NCBI GenBank assembly: GCA_963169645.1
Contig: CAUJCO010000013.1
Span: 324,142-388,141 of the forward strand
DNA from: Bacteroidota bacterium
GTDB lineage: Bacteria > Bacteroidota > Bacteroidia > Chitinophagales > JADIYW01
Direction: 5' to 3'
DNA length: 64,000 bases
In this document: positions 50,904 through 62,994 of the stretch, one piece after another
Numbering within the stretch: position 1 is the first letter of the stretch
Layout: every line of letters begins with the position of its first letter
Translations under genes and position numbers: made by a program
Notes under the pieces: generated by a model
What the model saw: only the letters and a program-made list of their open reading frames with translations
Told to the model about the DNA's origin: nothing
Database searches by the model: none

Positions 50904-51710
50904 ATGGAGAAAAAAAGATTGCTTTATGTTACCCAAGAAATGGATCCATATTTGGTATTGACAGAAGCCGGAAATATAGTTAAAAAATTAGCACCTTACA
51001 TAAACGACAACGGATTAGAAGTACGCGTATTAATGCCAAGATTTGGTATTATAAACGAACGCAGAAACCGATTACACGAAGTAGTACGCTTATCCGGTAT
51101 TAATATCATTATTGACAACGATGATTATCCATTAATTATTAAAGTAGCCTCTTTGCCGGGTGCCAGAATTCAGGTCTATTTTTTAGATAATGAAGAGTTT
51201 TTTAAACGCAAAACCGTTTTCAACGATGACGATGAAAAATTCTTTGACGACAATGCGGAGCGAATGGTGTTCTTCTGTAAAGCAACTTTAGAAACAGTGA
51301 AGAAATTTGGTTGGCATCCCAACATCATCCATTGCCATGGCTGGATGACAAGTTTAATTCCGGTTTATCTAAAAACGCAATATGCTAAAGATCCGGTATT
51401 TGCACATACTAAAACGGTATATAGTCTTTACGAAAAAACATTTAAAGAAAAACTACATAAGAATTTCTTGAAATTAGCGTTAATTGGTGATGAGATTAAA
51501 GATAAAGATGTAGCTGTTTTTAAAGACTTGAACAATGAGGCTTTAACTGCCGGTGGTGCACTGTACGCAGATGCCATTATTCAAGGTTCTGAAAACATAA
51601 AAGAGTTAGATGCACTAAAAAAACAAATTGGCAAAAAACCGTTTCTTCCTTATCAAGATTTAGATACGATACTACCTAAATACACTGAATTCTATCAATC
51701 ATTATTATAA
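50904..51710 (+). CDS. Glycogen/starch synthase-like protein, N-terminal (GT5) domain only
   Basis: LLYVTQEMDPYLVLTEAGNIVKKLAPYI; NIIHCHGWMTSLIPVYLK; no C-terminal GT-B domain. Confidence 0.85.
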   Translation: MEKKRLLYVTQEMDPYLVLTEAGNIVKKLAPYINDNGLEVRVLMPRFGIINERRNRLHEVVRLSGINIIIDNDDYPLIIKVASLPGARIQVYFLDNEEFFKRKTVFNDDDEKFFDDNAERMVFFCKATLETVKKFGWHPNIIHCHGWMTSLIPVYLKTQYAKDPVFAHTKTVYSLYEKTFKEKLHKNFLKLALIGDEIKDKDVAVFKDLNNEALTAGGALYADAIIQGSENIKELDALKKQIGKKPFLPYQDLDTILPKYTEFYQSLL

Positions 51711-51729
51711 AATTGCTCCGTACATTCCA

Positions 51730-53121
51730 ATGAAAAAAAGTTATCTATTCACACTCATCACCTTATTGGCATTCATTTCTTCCTGTAAAAAAGATACCAG
51801 TATCGGTGCTGATATATTACCGACGGATGATTTGTTGAATTTAAAGTTTTCTGATACTTTTACTTTAAATGTAAAGACATTGGAAGATACGTTTTTACGC
51901 ACCGATAAATTGGCTAAAAATTATTTAGGCGTTATTAATGATCCCGTATTTGGTTTACAAAAATCAAGTATAGTTTTTGAATTAGATAGGCCCAGCACCG
52001 TATTAGATGATACGTTAGGTCCTTTTACGTTAGATTCTGTTGTATTGTTATTAAAATACAATTCTATCTACGGCGACTCAACGGTAGCACAAAGTTTTGA
52101 GGTAAGCACTATCAACAATAAAATAGATGAAAATATTGCATATTACTCCAACAATAGTGCATTCCCGGCCGGTAGCTCAATTGGAACATTGAGCAGCTAC
52201 ACATTTCAGCCTTCAAATAAAGTAATTATGAGCAGAACCGACACGGTTGGAACAGCAAGTATTATGAGAATTCCTTTGAACGCATCTATTGGAACAACTA
52301 TCTTAAATTTAGGACAAAATACATTAAGAGATTCCACACTTTTTAAAAATGCATTTCCGGGATTACGCATTGAAAACGCATCCAATGCAGGAAAATGTAT
52401 GGCTGAGATGGACTTAGGTTCCGGAAATAGTTCCATGGTTATCTACTACAAAGATAAACACAACAATCAAAAAGAAATGCGATTATTCACTTCTATTTAT
52501 AGAGTAAAAAATGGAAGTTTAGTAGCTACTCCAAATGGCATTAACTTATTTAGCAACACGTTAAGTGCTGCAGTACAAAATGTAATCAATTCAGGTCAAG
52601 TTTCAGATTCTATAAATTATATTTTAGGACAAGGTGGTACTACTGTAAAAATTTCATTGCCTACTGTTTTAAATCAAGGAAATATTGCTGTAAACAAAGC
52701 AGAATTAGTAGTTACCCAAATAACACCTAACTCAATTAAAGAATTTGAAACACCCAACTTCATTTTATTATTAAAAAGAAATGCATCCGGTTATTTAGAT
52801 ATTTTAAATTCATCTGATGGAATTGGGTTAATAGATTCAACCGGAATAGATAATTTTGGAAACACCATATCTAGATATAAAATCAATATTTCAAAATATA
52901 TCCAAAATGTATCCAGAGGAATGGAAGCCAATACCGACTTATACATAGCAACTTATCGCTCCGGAGGAATTGATGGCACTGTAAACAGTTTAAATGCTAC
53001 TATTAATAGTAACACTATCAACTTTGGATACACACCATATCGTGTTACAATTGCCGGACCTAATTATGCTGACAGCCGATATAAAATGAAATTAAATTTG
53101 ACATATACAGTCATTGAATAA
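51730..53121 (+). CDS. DUF4270 lipoprotein
   Basis: FISSCKKDTSIGADILPTDDLLN. Confidence 0.88.
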   Translation: MKKSYLFTLITLLAFISSCKKDTSIGADILPTDDLLNLKFSDTFTLNVKTLEDTFLRTDKLAKNYLGVINDPVFGLQKSSIVFELDRPSTVLDDTLGPFTLDSVVLLLKYNSIYGDSTVAQSFEVSTINNKIDENIAYYSNNSAFPAGSSIGTLSSYTFQPSNKVIMSRTDTVGTASIMRIPLNASIGTTILNLGQNTLRDSTLFKNAFPGLRIENASNAGKCMAEMDLGSGNSSMVIYYKDKHNNQKEMRLFTSIYRVKNGSLVATPNGINLFSNTLSAAVQNVINSGQVSDSINYILGQGGTTVKISLPTVLNQGNIAVNKAELVVTQITPNSIKEFETPNFILLLKRNASGYLDILNSSDGIGLIDSTGIDNFGNTISRYKINISKYIQNVSRGMEANTDLYIATYRSGGIDGTVNSLNATINSNTINFGYTPYRVTIAGPNYADSRYKMKLNLTYTVIE

Positions 53122-53188
53122 ACCTTTTTCTTAGATTTTTCTTTATATTGGTGTATCGATATTAAAAACATACACAAACTAAATTTAT

Positions 53189-55036
53189 ATGTGCGGAATT
53201 GTAGGATATATTGGAAAACAACAAGCGTTTCCTATCATCATTAATGGATTAAAAAGATTAGAATACAGAGGTTATGATAGTGCCGGAATTGCATTATTAA
53301 GTGCTTCCAATCAACTAAATATTTACAAGAAAAAAGGAAAGGTTGTAAACCTTGAAGAGGCAGCAAACGGACAAGATATTTCGGGCAATATTGGCATTGG
53401 GCACACCCGTTGGGCAACACACGGCGAAGCAAACGATGTAAACGCACACCCGCATTTTAATGCCACCGAAGATTTAGCTGTCATTCATAATGGAATTATA
53501 GAAAATTACTATTCACTTAAAACTGAATTACAGGCACGTGGTTATGTTTTCCGCTCCGAAACAGACACAGAAGTTTTGGTGCATCTTATCGAAGAAATTC
53601 AGAAAAATGTAAACTGTCCATTAGAAGAAGCGGTACGCTTAGCACTAAATGAAGTAATTGGTGCGTATGCTATCGTAGTCATTTCTAAAAAAGATAAAAA
53701 CAAATTGATTGTTGCCAAATTAAGTTCACCTTTGGTAATAGGTTTTGGTACTAACGAATTGTTTGTTGCATCCGATGGCTCACCATTAATTGAACACACA
53801 AAAAAAGTATCCTATTTAGAAGATGGACAAATGGCCGTGTTAAATTTGGATGGAAAAGTAGAAGTAAAAACCATCAAAGATAATATCACACACGATCCGT
53901 ACATCAGCGAATTACAATTAAAATTAGAGCAAATAGAAAAAGGTGGTTTCAATCATTTTATGATGAAAGAAATACACGAACAACCTCAAGCTATAAAAAA
54001 CAGCATTAGAGGTCGAATTGACAGTCAACAATTTTGGGTAAATTTAGGTGGTGTGCGCGAACATGAAGCACGCTTTAAAAATGCACATCGTATTATCATA
54101 GTAGCTTGTGGCACATCTTGGCATTCGGCACTTATTGGTGAATATTTAATTGAAGATTTAGCACGCATTAATGTAGAAGTAGAATATGCATCGGAATTCC
54201 GTTACAGAAATCCGATTATTACAGAAAATGATGTAGTAATCGCCATATCACAATCCGGAGAAACTGCCGACACACGTGCTGCATTGGAATTAGCAAAATC
54301 AAAAGGAGCATTAACATACGGCATTTGCAATGTCGTTGGCTCCAGTATTTCCCGCATGACAGATGCCGGCTCGTACACACATGCCGGTCCGGAAATTGGT
54401 GTTGCTTCTACCAAAGCATTTTCAACGCAAGTCAGCATCTTAGCCTTAATGGCATTGCAATTAGCAGAAATAAAAGGCACGCTATCGCAATCCCAATTCA
54501 GCGAATACATCACCGAATTAGAAGCATTGCCTGCAAAAATAGAGAAGATTTTAAAAGCAGAATCCTATATACAAGAAATTGCAGAAACCTTCCAAAATGC
54601 CAGCAATTGCTTATACTTAGGTCGAGGTTTTAATTTTCCAGTTGCATTAGAAGGTGCGTTAAAACTAAAAGAAATTTCATACATACATGCAGAAGGTTAT
54701 CCTGCCGCAGAAATGAAACATGGACCTATTGCATTGATAGACGAAAACATGCCGGTTATTGTTTTAGCACCACACACACAACACTACGAAAAAGTAGTGT
54801 CCAATATTGAAGAAGTAAAAACACGAAAAGGACGTATTATCGCTGTTGTTACGGAAGGCGACGAAGAGATTAGTAAACTGGCAGAATATGTTATCCAAAT
54901 TCCGGGAACCGTAGAACCATTTACACCTATGCTTTCTGTAATTCCATTGCAAATTTTAGCGTATCAAATCGCAGTTTTAAGAGGTTGTGATGTTGACCAA
55001 CCAAGGAACTTAGCGAAATCAGTAACTGTAGAATGA
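53189..55036 (+). CDS. glmS: Glutamine--fructose-6-phosphate aminotransferase
   Basis: MCGIVGYIGKQQA; TRWATHGE; ISQSGETADT; QPRNLAKSVTVE C-terminus. Confidence 0.97.
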   Translation: MCGIVGYIGKQQAFPIIINGLKRLEYRGYDSAGIALLSASNQLNIYKKKGKVVNLEEAANGQDISGNIGIGHTRWATHGEANDVNAHPHFNATEDLAVIHNGIIENYYSLKTELQARGYVFRSETDTEVLVHLIEEIQKNVNCPLEEAVRLALNEVIGAYAIVVISKKDKNKLIVAKLSSPLVIGFGTNELFVASDGSPLIEHTKKVSYLEDGQMAVLNLDGKVEVKTIKDNITHDPYISELQLKLEQIEKGGFNHFMMKEIHEQPQAIKNSIRGRIDSQQFWVNLGGVREHEARFKNAHRIIIVACGTSWHSALIGEYLIEDLARINVEVEYASEFRYRNPIITENDVVIAISQSGETADTRAALELAKSKGALTYGICNVVGSSISRMTDAGSYTHAGPEIGVASTKAFSTQVSILALMALQLAEIKGTLSQSQFSEYITELEALPAKIEKILKAESYIQEIAETFQNASNCLYLGRGFNFPVALEGALKLKEISYIHAEGYPAAEMKHGPIALIDENMPVIVLAPHTQHYEKVVSNIEEVKTRKGRIIAVVTEGDEEISKLAEYVIQIPGTVEPFTPMLSVIPLQILAYQIAVLRGCDVDQPRNLAKSVTVE

Positions 55037-55509
55037 TAAGAAACATATTAACCCTCTTGTTTGTAATAACAAGTCAATTTTTATTCGCCCAATCCTATCC
55101 TTATTCCATTAATAAGAAAAAGTATCCTTTAGGCGATGATTTCGACAAGATTATGCCACAAAAAATTGGCGAATGGAAACGTTTCTCATTTCATGATTTT
55201 GTCATTGGCGGCGAAACAGGAACTGTTTACTATCGAAAAAATGACAAACAAGTTTTTGTTTCATTTGGAAAAGCTTATAGTCAAGAAAATTTACAATCTG
55301 CATGGATAAAAATGTATGATGATGTGATGGGAAAAAGCAAAACCAAATCAGCAAAAATAAGCACACATTCTTCCAAAAATATAAAATACATTTATCTACA
55401 ATCTACCTATAATCAGTATTTAGCATGGACAAGAAATTTATATTTTTTCAGCATCCAAACAAAACATAAATCCGATGCAGATGAGTTCATGAAAATTTTT
55501 CCTTATTAA
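55033..55509 (+). CDS. Hypothetical secreted protein
   Basis: Signal peptide; ATGA overlap with glmS stop. Confidence 0.6.
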   Translation: MIRNILTLLFVITSQFLFAQSYPYSINKKKYPLGDDFDKIMPQKIGEWKRFSFHDFVIGGETGTVYYRKNDKQVFVSFGKAYSQENLQSAWIKMYDDVMGKSKTKSAKISTHSSKNIKYIYLQSTYNQYLAWTRNLYFFSIQTKHKSDADEFMKIFPY

Positions 55510-55613
55510 TTATAATCCTTCGATAAATAAATCTCATTTAATTTTTCTTATTTTTAATCTATTCATAGAAATAAAGTAGCTTCTTTTTTTTAGGATGATT
55601 AAAAAATGAAATT

Positions 55614-57425
55614 ATGCAAACTAATACTTCCGTTTTTCTTGGCGATAAATTCTATAATCGCGAACACTTAAATTTTATTTTGTTTGATGTATTAAAAGCC
55701 GATAGCCTACAATCATTCGAATATTTTTCTGACCACGACAAAGCATCTATTGATATGTATTTAGATGCCAGCAATCAATTTGCACACGAATATCTATTTC
55801 CACATCTCGTTGAGATGGATAGAAAACAACCGGAATTAATTAACGGAAGAATCAACGTACATCCGATCCATAAAGAAATTATGCGGCAGAGTGGCGAAAA
55901 TGGTTGGATAAGTCTATTGGCATCTAACGAAGTTGGCGGTTCGCAAATGCCGAGTGTTTTTTCTAATGCAGCAAGTTTCATCTTAGGTGCTGCCAACTAT
56001 TCCGGCTGTGTTTTTGTTGGTTTAACGATGGGCGCAGCACATTTAATTGAAGCATTTGCCGACAAAGAATATCACTCCATTTATTTGCCAAAAATGTTTT
56101 CCGGCGAATGGCAAGGTACTATGGCATTAACCGAACCCGGCGCCGGAAGCTCACTTAGTGATGTAGTTTCTTCCGCAGAAAAACAAGCTGATGGAACGTA
56201 TAAAATTGTTGGACAAAAAATATTTATTTCTTGTGGCGATAGCGATGCCGTTGAAAACGTTATTCATCTACTTTTAGCACGTGTTAAAGGTGCACCCGCC
56301 GGAACTAAAGGTATTTCAATGTTTATAGTTCCACGAGAACGCATTAATGACGATGGCACTTTGACATCAAATGACGTTACACCGATTGGCGTTTATCATA
56401 AAATGGGCTACAAAGGTGCACCGATTGCACACTTAAGTTATGGCGAAAATAATGATTGCATTGGTTGGTTAGTGGGCGAAGAAAATAAAGGTCTTTCCTA
56501 TATGTTTCAGATGATGAATGAAGCAAGAATTTCCGTTGGTTTGCATGCTACTTCTATTTCTTCAGCAGCTTATTATGCCAGCTTAAAATATGCCAATGAG
56601 CGTTTACAAGGACGACATATTGCTGAAAAAAATCCGGAGAATCCTCAAGTTCCAATCATCACGCATGCCGATGTAAAACGCATGTTATTGTTTCAAAAAA
56701 CATTTGTGGAAGGTGCATTGTGCCTAGAATTACAATGCAGTTTTTATGCCGATATGATGCGTGTTTCTGACGGAGATGAAAAAGAAAAATATCATCTTTT
56801 ATTAGAATTATTAACGCCGGTGGCAAAATCTTATCCGGCAGAAACAAGCATAATTTCTACATCTACAGCCTTACAAATTTTTGGAGGATACGGTTTTACG
56901 AAAGATTTTATTGCAGAACAATATTTCAGAGAAACACGCATACATGCTATTCATGAAGGCACAACTGCTATTCACGGAATGGACTTATTAGGTAGAAAAG
57001 TGATGCTAAAAAATGGCAAAGCGGTCATGTTGTTAACACAAGAAGTTTTGCAAACTATCAATCTTGCCAAACAACATGAAAATACGAAAACACAAGCAAT
57101 TGCATTAGAAAAAAAATTAGGTCAGTTGCAAGAATTATCTATGCATTTAATTAGCGTTGCACAAAAAGAAGGTGTGGAAGCTTATTTAAGCGATGCTACT
57201 TTGTATTTGGAATTATTCGGTATCATTGTAATGGGTTGGCAATGGTTGAAAATGGGAAATGCTTGCAATGAAAATGCAACTATTAACCAACATTTTAAAG
57301 ATAGTAAATACTTAAGTTTGAATTATTTCTTTGAATATGAATTGCCAAAATCAGAAGGATTATTACAACGTTTAAAAAGCACAAAACGTGTTACAGTAAA
57401 TGTAGATAATCAATTAATAGATTAA
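55614..57425 (+). CDS. Acyl-CoA dehydrogenase (long form)
   Basis: MALTEPGAGSSLSDV; IHEGTTAIHGMDLLGRK. Confidence 0.92.
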   Translation: MQTNTSVFLGDKFYNREHLNFILFDVLKADSLQSFEYFSDHDKASIDMYLDASNQFAHEYLFPHLVEMDRKQPELINGRINVHPIHKEIMRQSGENGWISLLASNEVGGSQMPSVFSNAASFILGAANYSGCVFVGLTMGAAHLIEAFADKEYHSIYLPKMFSGEWQGTMALTEPGAGSSLSDVVSSAEKQADGTYKIVGQKIFISCGDSDAVENVIHLLLARVKGAPAGTKGISMFIVPRERINDDGTLTSNDVTPIGVYHKMGYKGAPIAHLSYGENNDCIGWLVGEENKGLSYMFQMMNEARISVGLHATSISSAAYYASLKYANERLQGRHIAEKNPENPQVPIITHADVKRMLLFQKTFVEGALCLELQCSFYADMMRVSDGDEKEKYHLLLELLTPVAKSYPAETSIISTSTALQIFGGYGFTKDFIAEQYFRETRIHAIHEGTTAIHGMDLLGRKVMLKNGKAVMLLTQEVLQTINLAKQHENTKTQAIALEKKLGQLQELSMHLISVAQKEGVEAYLSDATLYLELFGIIVMGWQWLKMGNACNENATINQHFKDSKYLSLNYFFEYELPKSEGLLQRLKSTKRVTVNVDNQLID

Positions 57426-57550
57426 AATGTCTAAATGTTGTTTCTTTTGATTGAATTCAGCATACATAAGATTCCTAATTTATAGTAATTAACTTCGTCT
57501 CATTCCTGAAAAATTTCATGGATTCTTCAGTTAAAAATATAATTTGAATT

Positions 57551-57916
57551 ATGACAACCATCCAACAAATTTCACTTTATGCAATGGCTTTTTTTTATGC
57601 AGGTGCCGGCATCAATCATTTCTTCAATCCTAAATTTTATTTAAGCATTATGCCTAAATTTTTTCCGGCACATAACCTATTTAATACAGTGAGTGGCATT
57701 GCAGAAATTGTTTTAGCTGTTGGTTTATTATTTACCTCTACTCGTCAAACTTCTGCCTATTTAATTATTGCTATGTTGATTTTATTTTTTGCCGTACATA
57801 TTCCACATTTATTTCAGCCACCAAAAATAGCACAAGGCAAGGAATGGTTTCTTTACGTTCGCGTACTCTTGCAATTTGTGCTTATTTACTGGGCTTGGAA
57901 AGTTGGCAATTATTAA
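57551..57916 (+). CDS. DoxX-like membrane protein
   Basis: Four TM segments; FYAGAGINHFFNPKFYLSIMPKFFPAH. Confidence 0.78.
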   Translation: MTTIQQISLYAMAFFYAGAGINHFFNPKFYLSIMPKFFPAHNLFNTVSGIAEIVLAVGLLFTSTRQTSAYLIIAMLILFFAVHIPHLFQPPKIAQGKEWFLYVRVLLQFVLIYWAWKVGNY

Positions 57917-58033
57917 AATGAAAAAAAACTAACGCTCAAACAGCCAATAAAAACTAATAGTTCAGCTGATGAAAAATGAAATGAGCATAAATGACAAAAT
58001 TGAGATTCCTTATTTTACTTTTATACTAATAAC

Positions 58034-58522
58034 CTATACCACAATCTTTTTCCTCAAAACATAATCATTCAACCAAAATTTGCCGTAAGCGATGTCCACT
58101 TTTTCATATAGTTCAAATCCTATTTTTTTATAAAAATACATAGCAGGATTTTTTCTATTAACATTCAATTCCAAAAACTGAAGTTTGTTTTTCTGTGCAA
58201 TTTTTACAACAGCATCTATCAATGCTTTACCAACACCTTTGCCTTGTGTATTGGGTTTTACATATAATTTTGGAATATACATACCACCATCTTCGCGAAT
58301 AAGATAACTAACAAAACCAAGCGTTTCATCATTATCAAAATAAAGTAGAAAAGTATGACCGTTTTGCATTTGCTCTAAAATAGCAGCTTGCGTGTACATA
58401 TTTTCATACATAAAATCAATCTGTTCTTGCGAGATAATCGTCTTATAAGTCGTATGCCAAGTTGCAGCAGCTACTTCCACAATTTTGGGTATATCATTCA
58501 CAAATGCAATCCTGATTTTCAT
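58034..58522 (-). CDS. GNAT-family N-acetyltransferase
   Basis: LYVKPNTQGKGVGKALIDAVVKIA; AMYFYKKIGFELYEK; start at MKIRIAF. Confidence 0.92.
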   Translation of the reverse strand: MKIRIAFVNDIPKIVEVAAATWHTTYKTIISQEQIDFMYENMYTQAAILEQMQNGHTFLLYFDNDETLGFVSYLIREDGGMYIPKLYVKPNTQGKGVGKALIDAVVKIAQKNKLQFLELNVNRKNPAMYFYKKIGFELYEKVDIAYGKFWLNDYVLRKKIVV

Positions 58523-58592
58523 CACGTAGCAAATGTACGATAGATTGTAGAAAATATAACGCTGAATTTCCACTTTTGTAGTTTAGAATATG

Positions 58593-58600
58593 TAATTTTG
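58593..58600 (+). promoter_or_regulatory. Candidate -7 box TAATTTTG of the thi operon
   Basis: Exact TAnnTTTG 4 nt before the riboswitch P1 strand. Confidence 0.5.
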
Positions 58601-58604
58601 AATT

Positions 58605-58681
58605 ACTCTGGGAGTGTCATTTACTTGACTGAGAAATATCCTTTGAACCTGATTTGGTTAGCACCAACGTAGGAAATGAGT
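58605..58681 (+). promoter_or_regulatory. TPP riboswitch (thi element)
   Basis: CTGAGA, CCTTTGAACCTGAT, GGTTAGCACCAACGTAGGAAATGAG; upstream of thiS/thiC. Confidence 0.95.
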
Positions 58682-58744
58682 GTACTCAATTTATTTGTCA
58701 TTCCTCAGAAGAAAATTATCTATTCTATTTTTTAATTACGAAGA

Positions 58745-58948
58745 ATGAACATTACCATTAATAATCAACCATATTCTTTTGACGAACAAACTTCATTAGA
58801 ACATGTAATCAACCAATTGAATTTAGAAGATACAAAAGGCATTGCTGTTGCCATTAATGAAACCATTGTTCCAAAAAATAAATGGAGCGAAACCATCTTA
58901 CAACACGATGATAAAATCATCATCATCGGTGCCGTTGCAGGTGGCTGA
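58745..58948 (+). CDS. thiS: Sulfur carrier protein ThiS
   Basis: Small ubiquitin-like fold protein ending in VAGG. Confidence 0.94.
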   Translation: MNITINNQPYSFDEQTSLEHVINQLNLEDTKGIAVAINETIVPKNKWSETILQHDDKIIIIGAVAGG

Positions 58949-58983
58949 TTTAATTAGATATTTAGATATTTGAAAACTAGATA

Positions 58984-59721
58984 ATGGACGAATTAAATAT
59001 GAACTCAAATGAGATAGACTTAAATGAAAATTTTGAGGTTATTTATTTTGCAAAGAGAAATATGGCAGGTGTTGCAATGCAACTAATTAATACCTCAATT
59101 GCAATTTTTAATCAATGTGATATTATAAAAGAATTGAGTTTCTTAACTGAAAGTATAAATAAAGATTTTAAAGAAATTGATATTAACAAGTTAGGTAGAA
59201 TAGCATTTCAAGAAACGATAGATAATGTAAGGATAGTTATGTGTTTTGAAAATTATATGAAGGCAGTTCTACTTAGTAAAGGATATATTGTTCATGAAAT
59301 CGATAGAAAACTTATAACATTGCAACCTATTTCTAATAAAATTAAAAATAAAGAACCAATTCTAATATCCGAATTTTTAAATTATGAGAGTTTTTATTCA
59401 GATGGAAATAAAATATGTAAAATTAAGGGTATTAGAAAAGAAACATTACAATTTTCAGTCTTATTAAATGAGAAATATCAGTCTATTATTTCTTTACCAC
59501 CAAGCTTGAAGATAATATTAAAAAAAAGAAATGAAAAGAGGAATCATTTACATTTTCAAAATAGTTTTAGATTTAATATTAGTAAACAAGTAATTAATGA
59601 ATTAATTGAAATTAAAGAATTTGTTGATAGTATGCCGAATGCTTCTGATACTATCATACTAGAAAATAATCTCACAATGAGACATCTAAAAAATGAAATT
59701 CATCGTAATATCATGACTTAA
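58984..59721 (+). CDS. Hypothetical protein, possible HEPN-like domain, between thiS and thiC
   Basis: FENYMKAVLLSKGYIVHEID and RNEKRNHLHF (RX5H); no thiamine-related motif. Confidence 0.45.
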   Translation: MDELNMNSNEIDLNENFEVIYFAKRNMAGVAMQLINTSIAIFNQCDIIKELSFLTESINKDFKEIDINKLGRIAFQETIDNVRIVMCFENYMKAVLLSKGYIVHEIDRKLITLQPISNKIKNKEPILISEFLNYESFYSDGNKICKIKGIRKETLQFSVLLNEKYQSIISLPPSLKIILKKRNEKRNHLHFQNSFRFNISKQVINELIEIKEFVDSMPNASDTIILENNLTMRHLKNEIHRNIMT

Positions 59722-59773
59722 AAAAACAAGAAGAAATTAAATACATTCTCAACTCTCATCTCAAAAAATCTAA

Positions 59774-61657
<1,884 letters not shown>

Positions 61658-61729
61658 TGGAAAATGAGATTTAAGACTCATAACCAGTATTGATTTTACC
61701 ATAAATAACTTTTAAATTTAGATGCTTAA

Positions 61730-62365
61730 ATGCTCGACAAAAATGAAATCTATTACTTACAAAATATCATTCAAGGAAATGCAATTGAAGGGCAAGGAGA
61801 TTTGGCAACAACAAGCAGAAACTACCTTTGCACAAGCTTTAGAGCAAGTAAAATGGCTGAAAGAAAATTCGAGTATTTCCAAAGAATTAAAGAAGAGCAG
61901 AAAAAAATCCTTATCCAATTAAGCAAAGAAAAAAACCTTTGGTTTTCTAAAAATAAATTACATTTTTTATCAGAAGGAGGAGAAGCAAAAGTTTATTTTG
62001 AAGATGTAGGAAAATATGTAACAAAATATAATGATGCAATTTACTATAATACTTGGTTAGATTTTTTAAATAGTATTTTATTACACAACATATTTTTCCC
62101 AAATACAAAATATACTTTATTAGGATTTGATATAATCGAAGAAATCCTCTATGCAGTATTATCTCAACCTTACATTTCTACCAATCAACTAACTGATTTA
62201 GGTTACGTAACTCAGACATTAGAAAGCGTTGGGTTCACTCATCTAAAAAGATTTGATTATTATCATCCTGAGTATAAAATTATTATTGAAGATTTACACG
62301 ATGAAAATGTACTTACAATAGATGAGCATTTATTCTTTATTGATACAGTCTTTTTATTACAATAA
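61730..62365 (+). CDS. Polyvalent-protein-kinase-like protein
   Basis: LSEGGEAKVYFEDVGKYVTKYNDAIYYNTWLDFLNSILLHN; IIIEDLHDENVLTIDEHLFFIDTVF. Confidence 0.68.
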   Translation: MLDKNEIYYLQNIIQGNAIEGQGDLATTSRNYLCTSFRASKMAERKFEYFQRIKEEQKKILIQLSKEKNLWFSKNKLHFLSEGGEAKVYFEDVGKYVTKYNDAIYYNTWLDFLNSILLHNIFFPNTKYTLLGFDIIEEILYAVLSQPYISTNQLTDLGYVTQTLESVGFTHLKRFDYYHPEYKIIIEDLHDENVLTIDEHLFFIDTVFLLQ

Positions 62366-62367
62366 CG

Positions 62368-62994
62368 ATGCAAGCAATCCTCTACACAGCACCAACAGAA
62401 ATTGAAAACGAAATAGAAATAATTTCTACATTAATGGATGTTGGTGTAGATTATCTTTATATCAGAAAACCGGAATTAGATGATTTTTCTTTGGTAGATT
62501 TTATGGAAAAACTTCCGGAAAAATATTGGAAACAATGTATTTCTACTTCGCTCATCATCACCAAAGAATTTGACTTAGGTGGTTATCATTTCACACGAGA
62601 AATCTTACAAAAAAACACAGCTTACAACAACAAAATTCTGGATTGGCTGCATGCAAACTATAAAATATCTTCTATTTCTGCACACCATATTGATGATATC
62701 AAAAAATACGATGATCAATTTAATCACATCATAGTATCACCTATATTCAAAAGTATTTCTAAAGAAAACCATCATAATAATTGGAATTTTGATGAATTAA
62801 GTTTAATTCTATCTCAATATAAATCCTCTAAAAAATTTGCAATCGGTGGAATAGAAGCGGATGTTCAGAAAATCAATATCGTAAAAAAATGTAACTTTGA
62901 TGGTATTGGCATTTTAGGTGCAATTTGGAACGAGCCACAAAATGCCATCGAACAATACAAAAAAATTGAACAACAGATTAATAATGCCAAATAA
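62368..62994 (+). CDS. thiE: Thiamine phosphate synthase / TenI-like
   Basis: YLYIRKPELDDFS; SAHHIDDIKKY; IIVSPIFKSISKENH; FAIGGIEADVQ...FDGIGILGAIW. Confidence 0.83.
   Translation: MQAILYTAPTEIENEIEIISTLMDVGVDYLYIRKPELDDFSLVDFMEKLPEKYWKQCISTSLIITKEFDLGGYHFTREILQKNTAYNNKILDWLHANYKISSISAHHIDDIKKYDDQFNHIIVSPIFKSISKENHHNNWNFDELSLILSQYKSSKKFAIGGIEADVQKINIVKKCNFDGIGILGAIWNEPQNAIEQYKKIEQQINNAK

Noticed and set aside
61722-61922. 66-aa ORF overlapping the kinase-like gene
   Set aside because: Shifted frame fully inside 61730-62365, which has the family-like sequence; not supported.
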